From Motacilla alba alba (lineage: Eukaryota; Chordata; Aves; Passeriformes; Motacillidae), in the NCBI RefSeq assembly GCF_015832195.1, contig NC_052033.1:4960001-5024000 (forward strand): a stretch of 64,000 nucleotides of DNA. The letters run 5' to 3'. Positions within the stretch are counted from its first letter, which is position 1. Each line of letters opens with the position of its first letter. Under the pieces are notes generated by a model. That model searched no databases. It was not told the DNA's origin and saw only the letters and a program-made list of their open reading frames with translations. The position numbers were made by a program, and so were the translations under genes. This document shows, in pieces, positions 55,641 through 64,000 of the stretch.

Positions 55641-55922
55641 GGGATTCTGCCTCTGGAGCAGTGCCCAGCTCCGGTGTCCCCAGCACCAGGAGGAGCAGGA
55701 GCTGTGGGAACAGTTCCAGAGGAGAGCTGAAGTTGATGAAGGGACTGGAGCAGCTCCCCTGTGGAGCCAGGCTGGGAGAGCTGGGATTGTCCAGCCCGGA
55801 GAGGAGAAGGGTGTGTGGAGAGCTCAGAGGGGAATAGGAGAGGGACCTCACCAGGAACTGGAGTGACAGGACAAAAGAGAAAGCATTAAGACTGAAAAAA
55901 GGGAAATTTAGGTCAGATGTGT
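55641..55922 (+). mobile_element. CR1 element, right part
   Basis: After the LTR the CR1 sequence resumes: GGGATTCTGCCTCTGGAGC, CAGTTCCAGAGGAGAGC, GGCTGGGAGAGCTGGGATTG, CTGGAGTGACAGGACAAAAG and GGAAATTTAGGTCAGATGTG. The 3' UTR and tail are lost. Confidence 0.88.
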
Positions 55923-55929
55923 GGAAGAA

Positions 55930-56945
55930 GAGCTGAGGTTTTCACCTGAAGGGGTGTTCATCCTGTTCCTTGTGAATTTTGTGCTTAAATAAACCAACTT
56001 CTTATTACTCTGTGAGAAATCTGGCTTTTCTTTTCCTCTCCCTAAATACCACACATCCTCTCCGAGTGCCAAATTAATTGTATGAGCATTTAGTATTGAA
56101 TATGTTAATTGGTTTATGATTTTAAATTAATTAAAGAGTGGTCTTCTGGGAAATTTAGCATCTCCTGTCAAACCACTTTGTTGTTTGTAATGAGTCCAAA
56201 ATCAAAATATCCCATCATTCTTCAGCTTTCTGTGGAGTTAAAACTCATTAAATTGTATTTATTTCTTTATTTTTAATTTAGCCATAGATTTACTTTTTTT
56301 CCCCCTCAATAATTGGCTGCAGCTGTTTTGTGTCTTTGTCACCAGAACCAAGGATATATTTGAGTTATCAGTGAGGAATTCTTTGTCCTGCTACATCTGT
56401 CACCTCTTCTTTGTCTGGATGGGGTTTGAGCTGGGGGTTCCCACCTAAATCCAAGTCCTTGAGCCCCTCCAACATTCCTTTGGGAATGAGAAGTGCCCTT
56501 CATCCCCTCCCGTGGCAGATTTCTGAGGGAAGCTGTAGAGGTAGAGCTGAGATGAGTTTTCCCTGCTGATTAAAAAGGAGATTCAGTGACCAGAGGGGTG
56601 AAAACGCAACAGAGCTGATTGAGAGCCCATTCCTGAGGCAGTGGAGCAGCATTCCCATCAAACCAGGGGCTTGGGATGGATCTGTCCACACATTTCATAA
56701 CAACTCACAAACAAAACAAAATGCTCCTCGAGCTCTGAACTCTGTCTCATCTGAATGTAAATTGGAAAACAAGAACAAACAGCAGAACAAACTTGAATCC
56801 CAGGAGTTCTGCTGCATGGAAAAGAGCAGCTCCCTGGGAACGGCCCAGCCAACACCCCCAGCTGTGGGAAGGTGGAGAGGGGTTCATCCCAGCCTTGCTC
56901 TCAGTTCAGAACAGGCAGAGCCCAGGGCACCCTTTTTCCTACCCA
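55930..56945. other. No gene recognised; AT-rich 56,050-56,340
   Basis: A minus-strand ATG-containing segment at 55,945-55,960 (ATGAACACCCCTTCAG followed by GTGAAA) would join in phase to the exon at 55,181-55,259. It could be a first coding exon but is short and unproven. The AT-rich block has homeodomain-like cores. Confidence 0.3.
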
Positions 56946-56949
56946 GGCT

Positions 56950-57105
56950 GGGGTTACCATCCCTGGAAGGGTTCAGAAAACGTGTGGATGTGGCTCTTGA
57001 GGAGAGGCTTTAGTGCTGAACATGGTGGGGCTGGGGTGGGGCTGGACTTGATGGTCCTGACAGCCTTTTCCAGCCTCCAGGATCCTGTGATTCTGTTCCT
57101 GTGAG
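56950..57105 (+). mobile_element. CR1 LINE 3' end
   Basis: TACCATCCCTGGAAGGGTTC, AACGTGTGGATGTGGCTCTT, GGCTGGACTTGATGGTCCTG and the tail ATCCTGTGATTCTGTTCC match CR1. Confidence 0.88.
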
Positions 57106-57109
57106 CTGC

Positions 57110-58695
57110 TCTCTGCTCCTCCCAGCTCCTGCTGCTGCTGGTGCTCCATCCCCTCTCCTCCTGCCTGTCCTACCCCAGCTCCAGGGATCCTCTGGATGCA
57201 GCACAGAGCAGCCAAGCTCCTCTGCACACACAAAAAGAGGTGGGGAAATGAGCAGCTCTTGAGTGAGAAAACAATATTTTCCTTGCTCTCAGCAGCAGGT
57301 GAATACCTCAGAGTTCCACCATCTCCCCACCCAGGGGATCAGCTCTTCTGGCACAGAACAATTCTCCCTCACGGATGAGATAATGGAAAAATAACAAAAA
57401 AAGAAGAGTTCCCAAGTGGCAGCTTCCTTTATTGCCTGGTTTATTGTCTTCCCCCAAATCTGAGTGTGAGAAGCTCACAGAGCTGGATTTAAATCAAAGA
57501 GTGTGTGGCCTTCAGACAACATCAGTGCCCATCCTTTGTGCAGCATCTCCTCCTCCTCCCGTGTTCCAGAGCCAGGCTCAGAGGGGCTCGGAAGCTGAGG
57601 CTGAGAGGGGATGAAACAGCCCAGGATGGGAGCAGAAAGGATTTGGGATTTTCCCTCCTCCAATGGGGCTCAGCCCCAGTTTGGACTCAAGGCTGGAGCC
57701 CAAGCCTGCCTCATCACTGCCCTAAGCTGAGCCTGCTCAGAAGCTGGGGTGTCCCTGCAGGTCCTAGCAGGGCAGGGTGCCAACCCCACCTCGAGCTGGG
57801 CTCTAAAGGAGCTGTCAGTGCCTCCACGTGGGCACAGCTCCCCTCTGCCCCCTGAACATGGCCAGCAGCCCAGGACACAGGGATGGCTTTGCTCTCCTCC
57901 CCATCAGCCCTGTGGTGTGATATAAGTCTCCTCCAGCCAGGTCTCATAGGCTCTTGGAGATCGATCTCACACCCAAGACAGCTCAGCTACCTTAGAATGC
58001 ATTAAATCAGCAGGATGGCTTCTGTGGCAGTGTTGGAAACAAAAAGGTTTTAATAAAAAACAAAATAACAAACTCTTTATAAAGAAAAACTGATCTTTTT
58101 GGCTCCCATCCAATTAGCTATCCTGAAGTTTGAAGCGAAGTCTCTCAAGTCCAATAAAATGTGTTTTCACCTAATTAAAGAGAGAAACTCCTAAGCCTAT
58201 TTCCTTTTTAAAAAGACAAAAGATAGTTTTGTCACTCCGTGGACAAATATCCTGTGGGGCACAGAGCAGTGAATTCCAAGACACAGGGCACAGTTAATTC
58301 CCAGGGAAATTGTCTTTTCCCGGGGTGGGTTTTGTCTCCTGGCAGTGCACAGAGGCAGCTCCATTATCTGTTTGTGCCAGCGCTCGTGGTGCTGAGATGG
58401 CTCTAATTAAAGGCAGGCTGAGCTGTAGATACAGGAGATCTTAATTACATGTGAGTGAATAAAGCACTGAAGGAAAGTGAGGGTCCCTCCCCTCCCCTTG
58501 GAGCCAAGAGATGAAAGAGCAAAGCCCCTCCTTGGGCACACATCAGCGTGTGCTTGCTCCAGGGCTGCTTTGTCACCAGGCTTCGCTCGGGTCGGTGCCA
58601 AACTTGGGATAAATCAAACAAAGAGGGCTGGGGCTGCAGCAGGGAGAGCAGCTCAGGGGGAGCCCAGGGCTGGCCCCAGATAAACCTCAGCGGGG
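57110..58695. other. No gene recognised
   Basis: The left half is GC-rich. 57,990-58,240 is AT-rich and may be regulatory or old repeat. No supported exon. Confidence 0.5.
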
Positions 58696-58700
58696 CAGGG

Positions 58701-59112
58701 AGATGCCTGAGGATTTTAGCTTTTATATTTTTCATCTATTTGTAATCCTGCAGTTATTTAGTGTGTAACTCTAAACTCCATGTAGAGGGTGAGCTGCTGC
58801 TTTCCCAGTTTGGGCAGACACAATTCCTCTGCAGGCTGGGAATCAAGGACACCTCACTGCCTCAGGCCTGAGAGATGGGAACAAAAGTGAGTTAGGGGGG
58901 CAAACTTGGGGTAAATGACTTCATTAGCTGAAGCTGGAATTGGAAGATTAACCCCAATGTGCAAATGGCTCAAACTTATAAAAGTGTGAAAACCCCTGAC
59001 CATTTTGGGTGTAGCCCCTGGGGTAATTCATCTGCCTGAAATGTACCTGAAGGCCCGTCAATAAATTAACTGCTTTTTATTCTCTTGATTTTGTCTGGCC
59101 TCTGCTTTTAGG
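58701..59112 (+). mobile_element. Solo LTR, family B copy 3 (most diverged)
   Basis: GATGCCTGAGGATTTTAGC at the left end and GTCTGGCCTCTGCTTTTA at the right end correspond to the ends of the copies at 52,404 and 28,402. Inside are AACTTATAAAAGTGTG (TATA-like) and GTCAATAAATTAACTG (poly(A)-like) in the same order and spacing. Confidence 0.65.
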
Positions 59113-59114
59113 TA

Positions 59115-59735
59115 GGTTATGGCTTGAAGGGAGTTTCAGTGAAAGCAGCACCAGGAACCTGCCTCTGTTGATGCAAACGTTCCTGTCAGCCAGCAGTGAG
59201 CTGAACCACATTTCTGGAGCACTTTTCAGCTGTTCAGAATGTGTTTGCACAGGGAAAGGTGCTCAGGGCACACTGGCTGTAAAACCTCTCTGGAGTTTGA
59301 AGGAATACGTGAGGAAGGTGCAATTCAAACACTTCAGGGCTCAGCTCAGCTGCCTCCATCCCCAGTGAGGGAGAAGATGCTCCAGTGCCAGCCCTGCCCT
59401 CCGTGGGAGAGGCAAATCAGCAGCCAAGGTCACTCGTTCCTCAGCTTTGCTGCATCCCTGGCCAGGTGCCACCCCAGTGTCCCCAGATGGTGCTGCTGGA
59501 CTGTCCTTGGCCAGAGGGGAAGCACACTTGGCTCCCAACGCCTTGGTCCTGCCAGAGGGAATCCAGTGGGAATGAGAGCTCCTGGGGAGCAGGGGAAGGA
59601 AGAAGGAACAGCTTCACAGGAACGTTTACCTGCTCTGATTGAAGCTCCTTGGATCTTTTACCAAAAAAAAAAGCAAACCACAACACAATCCAGTACAGCT
59701 CTGCCCAGAGACGAGTGGGGAAAACCCCAGAATGC
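59115..59735. other. No gene recognised
   Basis: A donor-like CAG|GTAAAC on the minus strand at 59,629 has no credible exon attached. Confidence 0.45.
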
Positions 59736-59739
59736 CAGG

Positions 59740-59900
59740 ATGGCTCAGGCTGGAAGGGACCACAGCAGGTCCCCTCTGGTGCCACCTCCCTGCTCCAGCT
59801 GGGCCATCCCACAGCACAGGGCACAGGGTTGTCACAGGGATCTTCTGTTCCCTCCTGGTTTGGGAAGGTGGTGCTTGTCCAGGGGTGCTGCTGGGCATGG
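59740..59900 (-). mobile_element. CR1 LINE 3'-end fragment, reverse orientation
   Basis: GATGGCTCAGGCTGGAAGGG, ACCACAGCAGGTCCCCTCTG and GCCACCTCCCTGCTCCAGC read as the start of an inverted CR1. It decays to the right. Confidence 0.65.
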
Positions 59901-59904
59901 TGGG

Positions 59905-61085
59905 GTCTCTCTCCCACCCAGGAGCAACTCAGACCTCACCAGGCTTTCCACTCAAACACAAAAGCTGGGACACAATGAGGCCTCCTCGGGAAAAGGGATC
60001 CAGCTGGGATTTCCATCTCCACCTGCTGAGGGTGCTGAGGCGCCTGACAGAGGCACAGACAGCTCCACTCCCTCCTGGCAGGGATAACCCCAGGGATAGG
60101 CAGGGAGTTTCCATGGCTGAGGAGGTCAGATGATTCCCAAAATCACGGCATGGCATTGCAAGTGCCCAGCTCAGCCTGGTCAAGCTCCCAGGAGCTCCTC
60201 TGGACCCTCCCATTCCCTGCACCATGTTTGCCATCTCCTGCAGAGCTCCCAGGCCTGGATTTGGAGCTGCAGCAGCTTCCTGGGATGCGCAGAGTGAGCG
60301 GAGCTGCTCAGCCTCTCCCTGCAAGGCTCTCATTTTCACCAGGATCGCAAATAACAGCCACCCCTGTTTCCCCAGAGTCTGGGTAAGCTTTCCCTCTTCA
60401 TGGCATTACTGTTTTCTCATGGAGCAATTTCTCCCCTGTCTTGGCTCCTCTTTGCAGTGGCTGAAGTTGTTCTGATTAAATGAAAATGCTGGATATTGCC
60501 AGGGAGGCTCAGGGCTCCTGGATCATCCAAACCCCCTGCAAGGAGCTGGGGAGGACACTGAGAGCTGCTGAGAGGCGCAGGGAGCAGGGCTACGCTGAAC
60601 ATTCATCCCTGCACTTCATTAGCTCATGGCCATAAATCCTGTGCCTCAGCTCTCTGCTTTATTGCCATCAAACATTATGGACTCTTTCCAAGCCCAGGCT
60701 GTGATGTTGGGAATAATCTGTCCAGCAAGCAATAAAGTAAGGTGCTTTTAAAAAATTTACTCTGTAACTTCCAGCCCCAGAGAAGCAACCTTTCCTGGAA
60801 TAATTCTGGGGAAAGGGGCTGGGAAGTGATGAGTCAGCTCAGGGGTGTGGGGAGGTTTCAGGCTCTGTGCGTGTCTCCTCTGGTGAGATGCAAAAAGGCA
60901 GAATTCTGTTGCCATAGTTACCTGAACTCTTTCTAATCATCAATGGGTTTGTCCTCCTGGCACGGCACCACGGTCAGGGATTGATGCCTCCCCTGTTTTA
61001 CGGAGAGGAGCTCAGGCAGGGAGTCCAAGGACACTCAGGGGCCGGGAGGCAAAGGCAGGAGCTGAAAAGCAGCTGCAGATCTTTG
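59905..61085. other. No gene recognised
   Basis: Several isolated donor- or acceptor-like sites but no exon I can support. Confidence 0.45.
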
Positions 61086-61089
61086 CTGG

Positions 61090-61450
61090 ACCCTGAGCAC
61101 AGCCCCGAGCTCCTCTCTGGCCTGGTGCCCTCTCATGACCCTGAGCACAGCCCCGAGCTCCTCTCTGGCCTGGTGCCCTCTCATGACCCCGAGCTCCTCT
61201 CTGGCCTGGTGCCCTCTCACAACCCTGAGCACGACCCCGAGCTCCTCTCTGGCCTGGTGCCCTCTCATGGCCCTGAGCTCCTCTCTGGCCTGGTGCCCTC
61301 TCATGGCCCTGAGCTCCTCTCTGGCCTGGTGCCCTCTCACGGCCCCGAGCTCCTCTCTGGCCTGGTGCCCTCTCATGGCCCCGAGCTCCTCTCTGGCCTG
61401 GTGCCCTCTCACGGCCCCGAGCTCCTCTCTGGCCTGGTGCCCTCTCACTC
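61090..61450. repeat. 36-bp tandem repeat (~10 copies) with 51-bp variants
   Basis: GAGCTCCTCTCTGGCCTGGT followed by GCCCTCTCATGGCCCC-type ends recurs every 36 bp (for example 61,275 and 61,311). Units with an extra CTGAGCACAGCCCC are 51 bp long. All three forward frames are open through it. Confidence 0.97.
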
Positions 61451-61467
61451 GTGGCTTTTCCTGCTCG

Positions 61468-61705
61468 CAGTGCCCAAGGCCAGGCCGGACAGGGCTGTGG
61501 GACACTGGGAGGTGACAGGGGTGGTCCTGGATGGGCTTTGAGTCCCCCCCAACCCAAACCCAAACCCCAACCCGTCTGGGATTCTGTGCAAACTGAACAA
61601 CCCCACTCATCCCACCTCTCCAGGGCTCAGGCCCATGGCAGGGGGTGGGATGGGACAATCTCTAAGGTCTCTCCCACCCCAAACAATCCCATGGCTTTAT
61701 GATTC
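61468..61705 (+). mobile_element. Two CR1 3'-end fragments in tandem
   Basis: First copy 61,468-61,580: GTGCCCAAGGCCAGGCCGGA, GACACTGGGAGGTGACAGGG and TCTGGGATTCTGTG. Second copy 61,625-61,705: CCCATGGCAGGGGGTGGGAT, GACAATCTCTAAGGTCTCTC and GGCTTTATGATTCG. Confidence 0.85.
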
Positions 61706-61709
61706 GCTT

Positions 61710-62880
61710 AACTTGGCCCTTCTTTGATGCTGCAATGGGTTCCCATTTTCCCATCCCTCTGGGGAAATCCTCTGTCCTCCTCCCTCCCAGCAAAGAACAA
61801 CTCCCTCCCCTGCCCAGGGGGCACAGGCAGCTGAGGGCCTCCAGTGAGGTATTTTTTGGTGAGGTTTTTCTTTTTTTTGTGAGGTATTTTTCTTCCCAAA
61901 TCCATCTCTGAGCTCCATCTGGGGAAGTGGCGCAGAGCTCATCATAAATCACATTTTAAATATTCCTGGCTATGCCATCTACAAGGGTCAAGGGAAAGGC
62001 TACCAAAGCATTAGCTCTGTCAAGAGCAAATATCACCACCACTAAATCATATTTGTCTTGAGGTTTCTAAAGGAAAAAAAAAAAAAAGAGAAAAAAAAAA
62101 AAAACCAACCCTATTTTTGTTGTTGTCTCACCTGGACTTTTTACAGCAAAACAAGCTAAATTTTGTCATCCAGAAGATAAATTGAGCCCAAAGCCTATTG
62201 CAAAGTTCAGCCTGGGAAGGTCTATTTGCCATAAAATTCTGTTCCTCAGTGGAAGTGGTGAATATTTCTTCTTCCCTCAGATGAATGCATCAAGGTAAAA
62301 ATCCTCTTTAGCACACACATACACATAATTTTTGTACAGATAATATTAATTCAGCTTTTCAAATCGCTCCTCAGAATCTCAAACTGACACTTGGGGTTCT
62401 GAGAGGGCATTTCTGAGCATCTCTGGCATTTCCAGAGTGAAACTCTGAAACTCCTCCTAATCCACAGCTGCATCTGGAGACCTCCAGAGAGGTTGAGAAA
62501 CCCCATTTCCATGGCTGGGCACAGCCAGGGCCTCCCTGAGCATCTAATTACAAACTGACTAATTACAAACCCAGCTCTGCCAGAGCTGTGGGGGAGCCAG
62601 GAGCTGAGTGGGACTTCACTTCCATCCCTTCCTGCCCTCTGAGGTGGTGAAATCCAAAGAGCCTCTGGAACTGGGGATGGGGCAGTGAGGGGCTGAGGGA
62701 GCCAATGGGACAGTCGGGACATTCTTCCAAATGCTGCCAAAACATCCAAAGTTCTGCGTGGACACGGAAAAGCTCCGGCCTGGCAGGAGCAGCCTGAGGG
62801 AGGAGGTAACCTCAGCAAAAGCAGAAAGGTTTGGGAGGACAAAGCTCAGCTTTCCCAGATAAAACAATGACTATAATGCT
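61710..62880. other. No gene recognised; poly(A) at 62,071-62,104
   Basis: A minus-strand segment at about 62,131-62,207 has a good donor (GTCCAG|GTGAGA), an acceptor-like CTTCCCAG and one open frame of 25 codons. Its end phase does not fit the exon at 55,259. Otherwise nothing. Confidence 0.4.
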
Positions 62881-63420
62881 AAATATTATAAATATGTGAA
62901 TATCCTACTAAATATATTAATATAGAACTAAATATATGAATATAATACTATCATTAATAATAATTATAAATATTACCATATAATCATGCTGTAAATACGA
63001 ATAATACAGTGATATACTAATATCCTAGATAATAACATATATTAATTATTACCATATAATCATACTGTAAATACTAATAATACACTGGAGTACACTAATA
63101 TCCTAGATAATAATATATTAATAAAATACTAATATACTAAATGTAAAAATAATTGCTAGTACAAATGCAAAGGAAATAGGAATAAAATAAATGAATAAAA
63201 CTGAATAAAATGAAATAAAATAAATAAAAAATAAAATAATTTTAAATGAAAAAAAATGAAAATAAAAGAAAATCAATAAATAAAATTAAAAATTAAATAA
63301 ATAAATATAAAACATTAAATAAATGAAAATGAAATAAAATAAATATATAATAAATATATAATAAAAATAAATAAAAATAAAATAAAATAAAAATAAATAA
63401 AAATAAAATAAATATAAGGA
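62875..63420. repeat. AT-rich low-complexity block (TAATA and AAATAAA repeats)
   Basis: The left half consists of imperfect ~60-bp duplications around ATTATTACCATATAATCAT and ACTAATATCCTAGATAATA. The right half is AAATAAAAT/AAATAAATA simple repeat. Confidence 0.95.
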
Positions 63421-63424
63421 CCTT

Positions 63425-63735
63425 TTCCCTACTCCTCTTCACACACGGCTGATTTAAATAAGAACATCTATCTTCGAAATTGTGTGTATCAAACAATCCA
63501 TCACGGGCAGGCTGCAAAGCTCCCCAAATCTGTAATTATGGTGTCACAGCTGATTGTGATGAAAGTGGAGCTGTCAGGGAGGCATTTGGGAGACAAACAC
63601 ACTGCTCCCAGCAGCTCTCCCAGGAGTGCTCACAAAGCTCTGCTGCCATATGGGCCCTGATTAATAGCCCAGCCTATATGTAAATATTTAGCTGTTTAGG
63701 AAGCAACAGGATCCAATTACCTTTCATCCCATCCC
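63425..63735. promoter_or_regulatory. Candidate conserved noncoding element
   Basis: Non-repetitive island following the AT block, with GCTGATTTAAATAAGAACAT, CTGTAATTATGGTGTCACAG, GCCATATGGGCCCTGATTAA and CCTATATGTAAATATTTAGC. It includes a CArG-like CCATATGGGC and several homeodomain cores. Conservation was not tested. Confidence 0.35.
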
Positions 63736-63739
63736 TCTC

Positions 63740-64000
63740 CTCGTGACAGAGCACAAAGCAGAATTTCTGCTTGGCTTTTTTTTTTATTTTTTCCCTTGGA
63801 ACAAGATAAAAAGAAAGTGCCCCGGTGAGTCACACTGCAGTGCTGGCATTAAGGACATCCGTCTCTGCAGCGAGGTGGCACCGGCTGGGCACTCAGCTGG
63901 CCCGGGCAGCTGCACTCTGGTGCCATTCTCATCCCCTGAAAAATCCCTTCAGCCAGGGTTTTACTCCTGGGAAGCTGAGAAGCCTCAGAGAAAAGGAAAA
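63740..64000. other. No feature recognised at the right edge
   Basis: A T-rich run at 63,776-63,795, and a donor-like CCCCG|GTGAGTC at 63,826 with no supporting exon. Confidence 0.5.

Noticed and set aside
61012..61563. ORFs of 120-207 codons on both strands
   Set aside because: They are repeat translations of the 36-bp array, open in several frames.
62131..62207. Possible upstream exon of the 54.8-55.3 kb gene candidate
   Set aside because: The donor is good, but the only open frame ends in the wrong phase to join the exon at 55,259 and the acceptor is weak.
63717..63800. Possible first exon (minus strand, AAAG|GTAATT donor) joining the 55.2-kb exon
   Set aside because: The phase would fit, but the donor is weak, the left end runs into a poly(A/T) stretch, and the intron would be over 8 kb with no support.

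Overview
The window looks like vertebrate nuclear DNA, most likely from a bird and probably a songbird. It carries about 20 fragments of CR1-type LINEs, several ending in the characteristic ATTCTGTG-like octamer tail. It also has solo LTRs, a very high density of GC-rich minisatellites, and one vertebrate gene split by an intron. There are no bacterial-style operons, ribosome-binding sites, phage genes or CRISPR arrays. The species call is inferred from repeat style and was not tested by a search.

The one gene I can name with confidence is SHISA6, an AMPA-receptor auxiliary subunit also known as CKAMP52. Its first coding exon lies on the minus strand at 9331-10013. It encodes a signal peptide, the cysteine-rich Shisa domain, the single membrane helix and the first cytoplasmic residues, and ends in a clean splice donor. 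A CpG-rich promoter and 5' UTR zone lies at about 9340-10670. Everything from 1 to 9330 is therefore SHISA6 intron 1, and the remaining exons lie off the left edge. The start of that intron (7.4-9.3 kb) is an almost unbroken series of different G/C-rich minisatellites. A 50-bp tandem repeat also sits directly upstream of the promoter (10.69-11.1 kb).

From about 11 kb to 64 kb the sequence reads as gene-poor upstream DNA. It holds CR1 fragments in both orientations, two families of solo LTRs (two copies of one, three of the other), and more than 20 tandem arrays. These include a degenerate telomere-like CCCTAA array at 29.5-29.7 kb, a 59-bp array at 24.1-24.6 kb, an 11-bp AT-rich array at 31.8-32.3 kb, and a CR1 tail grown to about 0.5 kb at 19 kb. 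Two CR1 elements are cut in two by LTR insertions. One insertion (55,345-55,640) has intact TG...CA ends and a perfect 6-bp target-site duplication. Several AT-rich, homeobox/POU-motif-rich islands resemble conserved enhancers.

The most interesting unexplained signal is a pair of minus-strand exon candidates at 55,181-55,259 and 54,828-55,044. They have near-consensus splice sites, matching intron phase, a continuous reading frame ending in a stop, and a polyadenylation signal. I do not recognise the protein. Two weaker plus-strand terminal-exon candidates lie at 47,211-47,457 (with a GPI-anchor-like hydrophobic C-terminus) and 53,597-53,697. All three need transcript or orthologue evidence.
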